From assembly GCA_009663005.1 (NCBI GenBank), contig CM018895.1:18975349-18985348 (forward strand): 10,000 nt of DNA. Reading direction: 5' to 3'. The translations under genes were made by a program, and so were the position numbers. Positions 1 to 8,704 of the stretch are shown here, piece by piece. The DNA comes from Actinidia chinensis. Its lineage: Eukaryota > Streptophyta > Magnoliopsida > Ericales > Actinidiaceae. Below the pieces are notes generated by a model. The model was not told the DNA's origin and searched no databases. It was given only the letters and a program-made list of their open reading frames with translations. Numbering within the stretch: the first letter of the stretch is position 1; each line of letters starts with the position of its first letter.

Positions 1-620
1 CAACACCATCTAATTCTAATAACGCCATTCTTAAACAATTTGCTAAAAAGTCAGGGTAGCTCAGACATATAATCCTTAGATAAACTCCATTTTTGTTGAA
101 AACTATCCCTGAATCCAAGAATTCTTGACACAAATAAAGAACCCAAACTTAATCAATCCTCTGTTCGGTTTCTCTCAGAAACTAAAGCAGAAGAAATTAA
201 AAAACCGCGTACAAATTTACTTTCTTTCAAAAAAAACCTTCAAAGTCTATGCAGATATAAGGGCCAATTTTAGCTAAATGTTTTATTAGGATCAATGGTC
301 AATATAGGCACCACCTTCTGGGGTCGTCTTGTTGGATATTAATTATTTACAATCTTAATGAAAGAAAAATAAGCTTCATTCAGCATCACAAACACAGTAC
401 ATCAATTAAAAAAAATTATAACAATACAGAGCATTCCTGCCTTCACTTGCATTTATATCTTTTGTATTACAACTATAAATATCAGTCAATTAGTAGAAGG
501 TTAGATTGGCAGCAAAAGCTTGGCATCGTCATGAACAAAGTTCAGCTCTTCCATCTGTATCCAAAAATATATACATTACAATTGCTTGTGTTTTTAGTAT
601 TTCAAAATACACAGCAAATC

Positions 621-704
621 ATGGAGCTCCAACAGTGGAGCCACATCATAGTGTACAAAATTATGGAGCACAAGTAGTGGAGGAAACTATTATAATTTGT
701 TATT
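621..704. repeat. 42-bp imperfect direct duplication
   Basis: ATGGAGC followed by a purine/CA-rich stretch and GTGGAG occurs at 621 and again at 663, offset by 42 bp. The first about 20 bases of each copy match well and the rest only loosely. The offset is a multiple of three, but the matching minus-strand frame contains stops, so no protein repeat is claimed. Confidence 0.35.
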
Positions 705-997
705 ACAAAAAAAGGGAAACAACATGTACTCTAACCAATTCTTCAGGTCAATGGAACTCACATTTTCTACGAATCTTCTTTTATAGTTACAATATTGTAC
801 TTCTGTGAATATCATTTAGCTGTGGTACTTGTTACCATTTCAAGAGCATTAGATACTTATTGTTTGCTTGCCAGAATTGTTTAAGGAGTTTCTAGATTGC
901 AATTCCATCTATGAATTTTCAACAAAAATATAATCATTAAACATGTAATTCCAATTTAGGAGGAAAACAGAATTTGTTTTCAAGAATGGAATTTTAC

Positions 998-1099
998 CTC
1001 ATTAGTATCTTTACTAAACTTGTTTGGTAGCCTTTGAATGAAGAAAAGTTTTTCAGGCATTTTGCCAAAAAATATAAACCAGGGCAATGCTGGAGGCAT
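998..1099 (-). CDS. Possible 34-codon exon, faintly B3-domain-like
   Basis: On the minus strand an ATG at 1099-1097 opens 34 codons with no stop. They end at GAG followed at once by GTAAAA, a plausible plant 5' splice site in phase 0. The peptide starts MPPALPWFIFF and includes the stretch RLPNKFSKD. Plant B3 (REM/VRN1-like) DNA-binding domains have an aromatic-rich start followed by a K-L-x-I-P-x-K-F pattern, and the spacing here is loosely similar. An in-frame stop lies two codons upstream of the ATG, so this would be a first exon or follow an intron. I could not find a convincing continuation: the nearest acceptor-like site (near 910, after TTCATAG) leads to a frame that stops after 19 codons. 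It could be a decayed gene fragment or chance. The family link is inference. Confidence 0.15.
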
Positions 1100-1539
1100 T
1101 TCTTATTTGAAATTTAAACTTGCACCTGCAGTTGAACACCATATACATTAAATACATAGACATAAATACAGGTGTCAATTTCCATAGATATAGTATTGAA
1201 GGAGTTTATGCACCACTGTCAAGTTTTTAATATTAAAGATAACACAAGTCATAGCGACACTTTTACATTGAAACCATTGCAGATTCGGAGTTGCGTGGGG
1301 TGCAGTAAAGACTTTATTATGAGATTTTTTTTTTATTAATTAGACCCCATCTCTCACTCCCTCAAAAGTTTAAAAATAACCTGACATATGGCGCTACCAT
1401 TTAAGGGGTTACGTGGGAGAAGAGAGAAGAAAAGCTAAAGATATTTTTAGGATAGAAGCCAATGAGGATAATGGGTTGTCTTGTCTCGTTTATGATGACC
1501 AGAGCTTATCCTAGGAGGTAAATATTACAAATATTTAAA

Positions 1540-1666
1540 CTACATACTTTTAAATATATATTTTAATTTAAATATATTTTTTATTATTTATTAATTATAT
1601 GACCGGTTGAACCACTGAACCAGTGTCTTGAACGGTTCAAGCACCAGTTCAGTTCTGATAACTATG
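1540..1666. mobile_element. Transposon-end relic, nonautonomous DNA element type
   Basis: An A/T-only-looking stretch (about 1530-1600) runs into a compact GC-richer block at 1601-1666. That block has several short inverted repeats: GGTT-g-AACC at 1605-1613, CACTG-aac-CAGTG at 1613-1625, and a perfect 7-bp-arm palindrome CTTGAAC-g-GTTCAAG at 1627-1641. It finishes with TTCTGATAACTATG at 1653-1666. Blocks of CCGGTT/GGTTCAA repeats ending in CTGATAAC-like sequence are, from general knowledge, frequent at the ends of nonautonomous DNA transposons in eudicots, perhaps hAT-like. No matching opposite terminus (CATAGTTATCAG) or target-site duplication was found in the window, so it would be truncated. 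Its left limit is a guess. Confidence 0.35.
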
Positions 1667-1791
1667 GCCACTGAGTTACTATTCACGAACATATAGCCGT
1701 ACAACGTTCAGCAAAAGTAGGATCAAAATCGAAAGAAAAAAAAATAGTGGTCACTAAAGTTACTGTTCACTCATATTTATCCAAACGAAAA
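1664..1791. repeat. Satellite unit 0, partial (left edge of array)
   Basis: The first recognisable satellite sequence begins mid-way through subrepeat A (ATGG, then CCACTGAGTTACTATTCACG) and continues through subrepeat B, whose GTACAACGTTCAGC starts at 1699. The roughly 415-bp body and the first about 44 bp of subrepeat A are absent. ATGGCCACTGAG is three bases shorter than the usual ATGGTCGTCACTGAG. This is the array's true left end in this window. Confidence 0.85.
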
Positions 1792-2373
1792 CTCATCTCA
1801 TGAATAAAAAATTTCCTCAAAACATCTATCAATAGGATTGAAAAGATTAAACTGACCTTATTCCAAATCTGATTCTCAAATGAAGTGCAACGCATACACA
1901 GCCAACATCAATTGCCATTTCGTAGAAGAACTTTTACATAACAAGAAATACGTGTACGATCACAAATTTCAGACTTGCTTTTGTCAGATCTTCTGGAATG
2001 GTTAACACAACTTCGACACGACAAATCTTAGATCTGAGACATGTGGGTTTTAAAAGGCACATATTCACCTTCATCAACGCTTGCTTCTCGCTCCAATTTT
2101 ACCATACAAACCACTCCCTCTTTGTCTGAGAGAAACAAACCCACTAACTATAAGAAATTAGGGATTCGATGGTTTTGTAATTCGATCAACTAAGAGGTTG
2201 AAAATCGATAACGTTTAACTAAAATAGGGGCAAAAGCGGCAAAAAAATATGGTCGTCCCTGACTTACTATTCACGAACATATAGCCGTACAACGTTCAAA
2301 AATAGTAGGGGCAAAATAAAAAAAAAACAGTAGTTAATGAATTACTGTTCACTCACATTTATCCGAACAAAAA
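1792..2373. repeat. Satellite unit 1 (582 bp)
   Basis: Full-length unit. It has an extra AC in the otherwise CGACGAC block (near 2010-2020), giving CGACACGAC. Its subrepeat A reads AACGTTTAACTAAAATAGGGG, close to the AATATTCAGTTAAAATA subtype of units 3, 5 and 11. Subrepeat B shares the variant GAATTACTG (usual GAGTTACT) with units 3 and 5. Confidence 0.93.
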
Positions 2374-2935
2374 CTCATCTCATGAATAAAAAATTTTCTC
2401 AAACTTAAACTGACCTTATTCTAAATCTGATTCTCAAACGAAGTGCAATACATACACAGCCAACATCAATTGCCATTTTGTTGAAAAACTTTTAAACCAC
2501 AAGAAATACGAGTATGATCACAAATCTCAGACATGCTTCTATCAGATCTGTTGGAACGGTTAACACAACTTCGATGACAAATCTTGGATCTGAGACTCGT
2601 GAGTTTTGAAAGACACAGATTCACCTTCATCAATGCTTGCTTCTCGCTCCAATTTTACCGTACAAATCACTCCCTCTCCGTTTGAGAGAAATAAACCTAC
2701 CGACTATAAGAAATTAAGGATTCGATTGCTCTGTAATTTGATCAACTAAGAAGGTGAAAGCTGTCCAACGTTCAGCAAAAGAAGGGGCAAAAGCGGAAAA
2801 AAAAAATATAGTCATCACTGAGGTATTGTTCACGAATTTATAGCTATACAACGTTCCAAGAAAGTAGTTAAAAAATCGAGAGGAAAAAATGGTAGTCACT
2901 GAGTTACTATTCACTCACATTATTCAAACGAAAAA
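2374..2935. repeat. Satellite unit 2 (562 bp, 24-bp deletion)
   Basis: CTCAAAC is followed directly by TTAAACTGACC near 2399-2416. The segment holding CATCTATCAATAGG is missing, 24 bp by comparison with unit 3, which fully explains the short length. CGACGAC has become CGATGAC at 2572-2578. Subrepeat A carries the variant CACTGAGGTATTGTT, shared with unit 10. Confidence 0.93.
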
Positions 2936-3520
2936 CTCATCTCATGAATAAAAATTTTCCTCAAAACATCTATCAATAGGATTGAAAAAATTAAACTGAC
3001 CTTGTTCCAAATCTACTTCTCAAACGAAGTGCAGCGCATACACAACCAACATCAATCGCCATTTCGTAGAAGAACTTTTAAACTACAAGAAATATGTGTA
3101 CGATCGCAAATCTCAGACTTACTTCTGTCAGATCTTCTTGAATGGTTAACACAACTTCAACGACAAATCTTGGATCTGAGACACGTGGATTTTGAAAGGC
3201 ATAGATTCACCTTCATCAACGCTTGCTTCTCGCTCCAATTTTATCGTACAAACCACTCCGACTTCTTTTGAGAGAAACAAACCCACCAACTATAAGAAAT
3301 TAGGGATTCAATGGCTCTGTAATTTGATCAACTAAGAGGGTAAAAACCGTCCAATATTCAGTTAAAATAGGGGCAAAACGGAAAAAAAATATGATCGTCA
3401 CTAAGTAAAACTGTTCACGAACATATAGCTGTACAACGTTTAAAAAAAGTAGGGGCAAAATCGGGAGAAAAAAATGGTGGTTACCGAATTACTGTTCACT
3501 CACATCAATCCAAACGAAAA
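2936..3520. repeat. Satellite unit 3 (585 bp), typical copy
   Basis: A good reference copy. The body runs 2936-3348, subrepeat A starts at GTCC 3349, and subrepeat B starts at GTAC 3431. The distance from GTCC to the next anchor is 172 bp, the same as in unit 9. It carries the AATATTCAGTTAAAATAGGGG subtype of subrepeat A and CCGAATTACTG in subrepeat B. A forward frame is open at 3002-3271, ending at the TGA of the TTGAGAGAAAC landmark. Confidence 0.95.
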
Positions 3521-4106
3521 CTTATCTTATGAATAAAATTTTTTCTCAAAACATCTATTAATAGGATTGAAAAGATTAAACTGACCTTGTTCCAAATCTG
3601 ATTCTCAAACGAAGTGCAGCGCATACACATCCATCATCAATCGCCATTTTGTAGAAGAACTTTTAAACCACAAGAAATACGTGTACGATCGCAAATCTAA
3701 GACTTGCTTCTGTCAGATCTTCTCGAATGGTTAATACAACTTCGATGAGAAATTTAGGATCTGAGACACGTGGGTTTTGAAAGGCACCGATTCACATTCA
3801 TCAACGCTTGCTTCTCGCTCCAATTTTACCGTACAAAATCACTCCCTCTCCGTATGAGAGAAACAAACCCACCAACAATAAGAAATTAGGGATTCGATAG
3901 GTCTGTAATTCGATCAACCAAGATGGTGAAAACCGTCCAACGTTCAGCAAAAGAATGGGCAAAAGTGACAAAAAAAATATGTTCGTCACTGAGTTACTAT
4001 TCACAAACATATAGCCGTATAACATTTAAAAAAAGTAAGGCAAAATCCGAAGGAAAACAATGGTAGTCAATGAGTTACTGTTCACTCACATTTATCCAAA
4101 CGAAAC
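3521..4106. repeat. Satellite unit 4 (586 bp)
   Basis: The anchor is CTTATCTTATGA, two C-to-T changes. The CGACGAC block reads CGATGAG (3743-3749). It carries the variants CTCCGTATGAGAG and CACCAACAATAAG together with GGTCTGTAATTCG (about 3848-3911). These are shared with unit 11 but not with its immediate neighbours. Confidence 0.95.
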
Positions 4107-4688
4107 CTCATCTCATGAATAAAAATTTTTCTCAAAACATCTATCAATAGGATTGAAAAGATTAAACTGACCTTATTCCAAATCTAATTCTCAAACGAAC
4201 TATAGTGCATACACAGCCAAAATCAATCGCCATTTCTTAGAAGCACTTTGTAATGACAAGAAATACATGTACGATCGCAAATCTCGGACTTGTTTCTGTC
4301 CGATCTTCTGGAATGGTTAACACAACTTCAACGACAAATCTTGGATCTGAGACCCGTGGGTTTTGAAAGGCGCAAATTTAGCTTCATCAATGTTGCTTCT
4401 CGCTCCAATTTTACTGTACAAACCACTCCCTTTCCGTCTAAGAGAAACAAACCCACCGACTATAAGAAATTAGGGATTCGATGGCTTTGTAATTCAATCA
4501 ACTAAGAGGGTAAAAAATGTCTAATATTCAGTTAAAATAGGGGCAAAATGGCAAAAAATATGGTCATCACTAAGTAACTGTTCACGAACATACAACCGTA
4601 CAACGTTTAAAAAAAGTAGGGGCAAAATCGGGAGAAAAAAAATGGTGCTCACCGAATTACTGTTCACTTACATCAATCCAAACGAAAA
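4107..4688. repeat. Satellite unit 5 (582 bp)
   Basis: Full-length copy with subrepeat A of the AATATTCAGTTAAAATA type and CACTAAGTAACTGTTCACG, as in units 3 and 11. CCGAATTACTG is at about 4652. The CGACGAC block reads CAACGAC, identical to unit 3. GAAGTGCAGCG is altered to GAACTATAGTG (about 4196). Confidence 0.94.
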
Positions 4689-5275
4689 CTCATCTCATGA
4701 ATAAAACATTTTCTCAAAATATCTATCAATAGGATTGAAAAAGATTAAACTGACCTTGTTCCAAATCTGATTCTCAAACGAAGTGCAGCGCATGCACAGC
4801 CAACATCAATCGCCATTTTGTAGAAGAACTTTTAAACCACAAAAATACGTGTACGATCGCAAATCTAAGACTTGCTTCTGTCAAATCTACTGGAATGGTT
4901 AACACAATTTCGACAATAAATCTTGAATTTGAGACCCATGGGTTTTGAAAGGCACAGATTCACCTTCATCAACATTGCTTCCTTCTCCAATTTTACCGTA
5001 CAAACCACTCCCTTTTTGTCTAAGAGAAACAAACCCACCGACTATAAGAAATTAGGGATTAAATGGCTTTATAATTCGATCAACTAAGAGGGTGAAAGCC
5101 GTACAACGATCAGTAAAAGTAGGGGCAAAAGCGATAAAAAATAATACAGTCGTGATTGAGTTGTTGTTCGGGAACTTGTAGTCGTACAACGTTCAGTAAA
5201 AGTAGGGGCAAAATCGGGTGGAAGAAAATGGTGGTCACTGAGTTACTATTTACAAAACATTTATCAAAACGGAAA
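4689..5275. repeat. Satellite unit 6 (587 bp)
   Basis: Full-length copy. Both subrepeats here are unusually alike: GTACAACGATCAGTAAAAGT at 5101 and GTACAACGTTCAGTAAAAGT at 5185. This may reflect local conversion of A by B. The CGACGAC block has decayed to CGACAATAA. Confidence 0.94.
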
Positions 5276-5886
5276 CTCATCTTATGAATAAAATTTTTTC
5301 TCAAAACATCTATCAATAGGATTGAAAAGATTAAACTGACCTTATTCCAAATTGTTTCAAAACGAAGTGCAGGCATACACAGCCAACATCAACGCCTATT
5401 CAAGAAGAACTTTTAAACCACAAGAAATACGTGTACAATTGCAAATCTCAGACTTGCTTTTGTTAGATCTTCTAGAATGGTTAAAACAACTTCGACGACA
5501 AATTTTGGATTTGGGACATGTGAGTTTTGAAAGGCATAGATTCACCTTCATCAACGCTTGCTTCTCGCTCCAATTTTACCGTACAAACTACACTCTCTCC
5601 GTTTGAAAGTAACAAACCCACCAACTATAAGAAATTATGGATTTGATGGATCTGTAATTTGATCAACCTAGAGGATGAAAAACGTCAAATGTTAGCAAAA
5701 GTAGGGGCAAAGCGACAAAAACAAATATTAGCCATGCGGTTATTGTTTACGAATATATAGCCATAAAAGTTCAGCCAAAAGTAGGAGAAAAGAAAAATTG
5801 AGAACAAGAAAAAAATAGTGCGTCACGGAGTTTGTATTCACTCACATTTATCTCACCAAACCCCCCCCCACCCCCCAAAAATGAAA
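5276..5886. repeat. Satellite unit 7 (611 bp, C-rich insertion)
   Basis: The longest unit. The extra length is mostly at the end of subrepeat B, where TTATCTCACCAAA is followed by nine C, one A and six C (5861-5876) before AAAAATGAAACTC. Extra GAGAACAAG-like bases lie near 5800-5815. A forward frame is open at 5352-5606. Confidence 0.94.
5861..5876. repeat. C-rich tract C9-A-C6
   Basis: A near-homopolymer of cytosine found only in unit 7. It replaces the usual ATCCAAACG junction before the anchor. On the minus strand it is two long G runs, so it could slip in replication or sequencing and could contribute to four-stranded structures. The exact length is uncertain for the same reason. Confidence 0.85.
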
Positions 5887-6479
5887 CTCATCTCATGAAT
5901 AAAAATTTTCCTCAAAACATATATTAATAGGATTGAAATGATTAAACTGACCTTGTTCTAAATCTGATTCTCAAACGAAGTGCAGCGCATACACAGTCAA
6001 CATCAATTGCCATTTTGTAGAAGATCTTTTAAACCACAACAAATACGTGTACGATCACAAATCTCCGACTCGCTTCTGTCAGATCTTCTGGAATGATTAA
6101 CACAACTTCGACGATTAATCTTGGATCTGAGACATGTGGGTTTTGAAAGGCACAGATTCGCCTTCGTCAACGCCTGTTTCTCGCTCCAATTTTACCCTAC
6201 CAAACCACTCCCTCTTCGTTTGAGAGAAACAAACCCACTGACTATAAGAAATTAGAGATTCGATGTCTCTGTAATTCGATCAACGAAGTGGCTGAAAACC
6301 GTCCAACGTTCAGTAAAAATAGGGGCAAAAGCAGTCAAAAAAAGATATGGTCGTCGCTGAGTTCCTTTCCACAAACATATAGCCGTACAACAATTAAAAA
6401 AAGTAGGGGCAAAATCGGGAGGAAAAAAATGGTGGTCACTAAGTTACTGTTCACTCACATCTATTTCAAATGGAAAAAA
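5887..6479. repeat. Satellite unit 8 (593 bp)
   Basis: Full-length copy. CGACGACAAATC has become CGACGATTAATC near 6109, and CAATCGCC is CAATTGCC. The TTACCGTAC landmark reads TTACCCTACC with one extra base. Subrepeat A starts at 6301, subrepeat B at about 6384. Confidence 0.94.
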
Positions 6480-6891
6480 CTCATCTCATGAATAAAAATT
6501 TTTCTCAAAACATCTATTAATAGGATTGAAAAGATTAAATTGTCCTTGTTCCAAATCTGATTCTCAAATGAAGTGGAGCACATACACAGCCAACATGAAT
6601 CGCCATTTCGTAGAAGAACTTTTAAACAACAAGAAATACGTGTACGATCGCAAATCTCGGACTTGTTTCTGTTATATCTTCTGGAATGGTTAACACAACT
6701 TCGACGACAAATCTTGGATATGAGACTCGTGGTTGTGAAAGCCACAGATTCAACTTTTTCAACGCTTGCTTCTCGCTCCAATTTTACCTTACAAACCACT
6801 CCCTTTCCGTCTGAGAAAAACAAACCCACCGACTCTAAGAAATTATGGATTCGATGGCTCTGTAATTCGATGAACTAAGAGGGTGAAAGTT

Positions 6892-6973
6892 GTCCAATGT
6901 TCAGCAAAAGTAGGAGCAAAAGCGACAAAAAAAATATAGTCGTCACTGAGTTATTATTTGCGAACTTATAGTC
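6892..6973. repeat. Subrepeat A (example in unit 9)
   Basis: Begins GTCCAATGTTCAGCAAAAGT and ends GCGAACTTATAGTC, 82 bp. It aligns along its whole length with the following block, sharing TTCAGCAAAAGTAGG, a GCAAAA run, an A-rich tract, GTCACTGAGTTA and TATT. The pair is present in every complete unit except unit 12. It shows that the monomer grew by an internal tandem duplication before the present array spread. Confidence 0.88.
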
Positions 6974-7063
6974 GTACAACGTTCAGCAAAAGTAGGGGCA
7001 AAATTGGGAGAAAAAAATAGTGGTCACTGAGTTACTATTCAATCACATTTATCCAAATGAAAA
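6974..7063. repeat. Subrepeat B (example in unit 9)
   Basis: Begins GTACAACGTTCAGCAAAAGT at 6974, 82 bp after the matching point of subrepeat A, and runs about 90 bp to the next anchor. Against A it consistently differs in AAATTGGGAG (A: AAGCGACAAA) and in TTCAATCACATTTATCC (A: TTTGCGAACTTATAGTC). The two are therefore old, separately homogenised duplicates. Confidence 0.88.
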
Positions 7064-7652
7064 CTAATCTCATGAATAAAAATTTTCCTCAAAACATCTA
7101 TCAATAGGATTGAAAAGATTAAACTGACCTTATTCCAAATCTAATTCTCAAACGAAGTGCAGCGCATACACAGCCAACATCAATCGCCATTTTGTTGAAG
7201 AACTTTTAAACCACAAGAAATATGAATATTATCACAAATCTCAGACTTGCTTCTGTCAGATCTTTTGGAATGGTTAACACAACTTCGATGACAAATCTTG
7301 GATATGAGGCCCGTGGGTTTTAAAAGGTATAGATTCACCTTTATCACACGCTTTCTTTTCGCCTCTCCAATTTTACCGCTATACCACCCCTCCCTCTCCA
7401 CCTCTGAGAGAACAAACCCAACCCCCGCTTATAGAAATTAGAGATTCGACTTGCTCTGTAATTCGATCAACTAATAGGGTAGAAGCGTCCAAACGTTCAG
7501 CAAAGAAGGGGCAAAAGCAAAAAAAAACTACAGTCATCACTGAGGTATTGTTTGCGAAGTTATTGTCGTACAACGTTCGCAAAGTAATGGCAAATGGATG
7601 AAAAATGGTGGTCATTGATTTTACTATTCACTCACCATTATCCAAACGAAAA
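7064..7652. repeat. Satellite unit 10 (589 bp)
   Basis: The anchor reads CTAATCTCATGA. The first half is normal. From about 7340 the copy is peppered with one- and two-base insertions and losses, for example TTTCTTTTCGCCTCTCC and extra C residues near 7384-7425. CGACGAC is CGATGAC (7286-7292). CACTGAGGTATTGTT is shared with unit 2. Confidence 0.92.
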
Positions 7653-8225
7653 CTAATCTCATCATAAAATTATTCTCAAACATCTTCATAGATTGAAATG
7701 ATTAAACTGACCTTTTCAAATCATGATTCTCAACGAAGTGCATCGCATACATGGGCCAACATCAATCGCCATTCGCAAAGAACTTTTAAACCCAAGAATA
7801 CGTCTACTGACGATCGCAAATCTCAGACTTTGCTTCCGTGAGACTTCTGGAGTGGTTAACACAACTTCGACGACAAATCTTGGCTCTGAGACACGTGGGT
7901 ATTTAAAGCCACAGATTTACCTTCATCACGCTTCTTCTCGCTCTAATTTTACCGTACAAACCACTCCATCTCCGTATGAGAGAAACAAACCCACCAACAA
8001 TAAGAATTTTGGGATTCGATGGGTCTGTAATTCGGTCAACTAAGAGGGTGAAAACCGTCCAATATTCAGTTAAAATAAGGGCAAAATGGCAAAAAAATAT
8101 GGTCGTCACTAAGTAACTGTTCATGAATATATAGCCGTACAACGTTTAAAAAAAGTAGGAGCAAAATCGGGAGAAAAAAATAGTGGTCACTGAGTTACTA
8201 TTCACTCGCGTTTATCAAACAAAAA
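7653..8225. repeat. Satellite unit 11 (573 bp), mosaic copy
   Basis: The anchor is degraded to CTAATCTCATCA. Many single-base losses occur in 7660-7930. The middle (about 7965-8033) carries the unit-4 variants CTCCGTATGAGAG, CAACAATAAG and GGTCTGTAATTCG. It then switches at about 8060 to the AATATTCAGTTAAAATA and ACTAAGTAACTGTTCA subtype of units 3 and 5. Confidence 0.92.
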
Positions 8226-8704
8226 CTCATCTCATGATAGAAAATATTCCTCAAAATATAAGAAGAGGGAAAAGGTGGGGTAGGGGGTGAGGGTCTCCCT
8301 CGCTTGCCCCCTTCCCTTGCCCTGATTCCCACTTTGATACTCAAACAAGTGGGCAGCGCATACCACAGCAACATCCTCGCCCGTGGTAACAGAACTTCAA
8401 CATCCACAAGAAAGACGTGTACGATCGCAATATTTTGCTTCTGTTAGATCGTTCGAAGGCTCACACAACTTCGACGACAATCTTGGGATCTGAACTCGTG
8501 GGTTTTGAAAGACACATATTCACCTACATCAACACTTGCTTTCCGCTCAAATTTTAACTACAAACCACTCTCTCACTGTTTGACAGAAACGAGCCCACCG
8601 ACTATAAGCAATTAGGGATTCGATGGCTTTGTAATTCAATCAACTAAAAGTGTAAAAAGTGTCCAACATTCAGCAAAAGTAGGAACAAAAACGGCAAACG
8701 AAAA
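8226..8704. repeat. Satellite unit 12 (479 bp), rearranged
   Basis: The shortest unit, with two structural changes. From about 8257 to 8330 the usual segment (CATCTATCAATAGG through CCAAATCTG) is replaced by a GC-rich block. At about 8695-8700 subrepeat A runs straight into the next anchor: GTCC at 8661 to the anchor at 8705 is 44 bp, against 172 in units 3 and 9. So 128 bp, namely the second half of A and nearly all of B, are missing. Other landmarks (GCAGCGCATAC, ACGTGTACGATCGCAA, CTTCGACGAC) remain. Confidence 0.9.
8267..8293 (+). other. Canonical G-quadruplex motif inside unit 12
   Basis: Four G runs (GGG, GGGG, GGGGG, GGG) are separated by loops of 7 (AAAAGGT), 2 (TA) and 3 (TGA) bases, fitting the G3+N1-7 rule. 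A short GAGGG-tct-CCCTC hairpin follows (about 8289-8301), then a C-rich stretch (8303-8322). The block has no counterpart in other units. Only the sequence match is claimed; folding is inference. Confidence 0.7.

Larger units (their letters stand above)
1..1663. other. AT-rich flank with no confident gene
   Basis: This stretch lies left of the tandem array and shares no visible similarity with it. The forward open frames (for example 447-677 and 506-808) overlap in two frames, have unremarkable composition and resemble no family I recognise, so they are left out. Weak gene-like signals sit on the minus strand: a start-like context at 28-26 and a possible exon at 1099-998, treated separately. 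The sequence is rich in A and T homopolymers, with a mixed A/T block from about 1530 to 1600. No tRNA, rRNA or bacterial feature was seen. It is most simply plant intergenic, intronic or UTR DNA. Confidence 0.6.
6480..7063. repeat. Satellite unit 9 (584 bp)
   Basis: Full-length copy and the clearest place to see the A/B duplication. GAAGTGCAGCG reads GAAGTGGAGCA (about 6571). Its frames stay open longest: 6573-6878 forward, and 6829-6461 reverse across the unit boundary. Neither frame is open in most other units. Confidence 0.95.

Noticed and set aside
447..808. Two overlapping forward open frames (76 and 100 codons)
   Set aside because: They overlap in different frames, are rich in residues expected from AT-rich noncoding DNA, and show no recognisable motif or exon signals.
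6461..6829. 122-codon reverse frame as a real gene
   Set aside because: It crosses the unit boundary, and the equivalent frame is broken by stops or frameshifts in most other copies, so it is a chance opening in satellite DNA.
7180..8142. Reverse and forward frames of 73-106 codons in units 10 and 11
   Set aside because: They lie in the indel-rich segment, shift frame relative to other units, and have no conserved counterpart.
8198..8407. Reverse frame containing a proline/serine-rich stretch (PSPPTPPFPSS)
   Set aside because: It is only the translation of the private GC-rich block in unit 12 and has no support as a protein.
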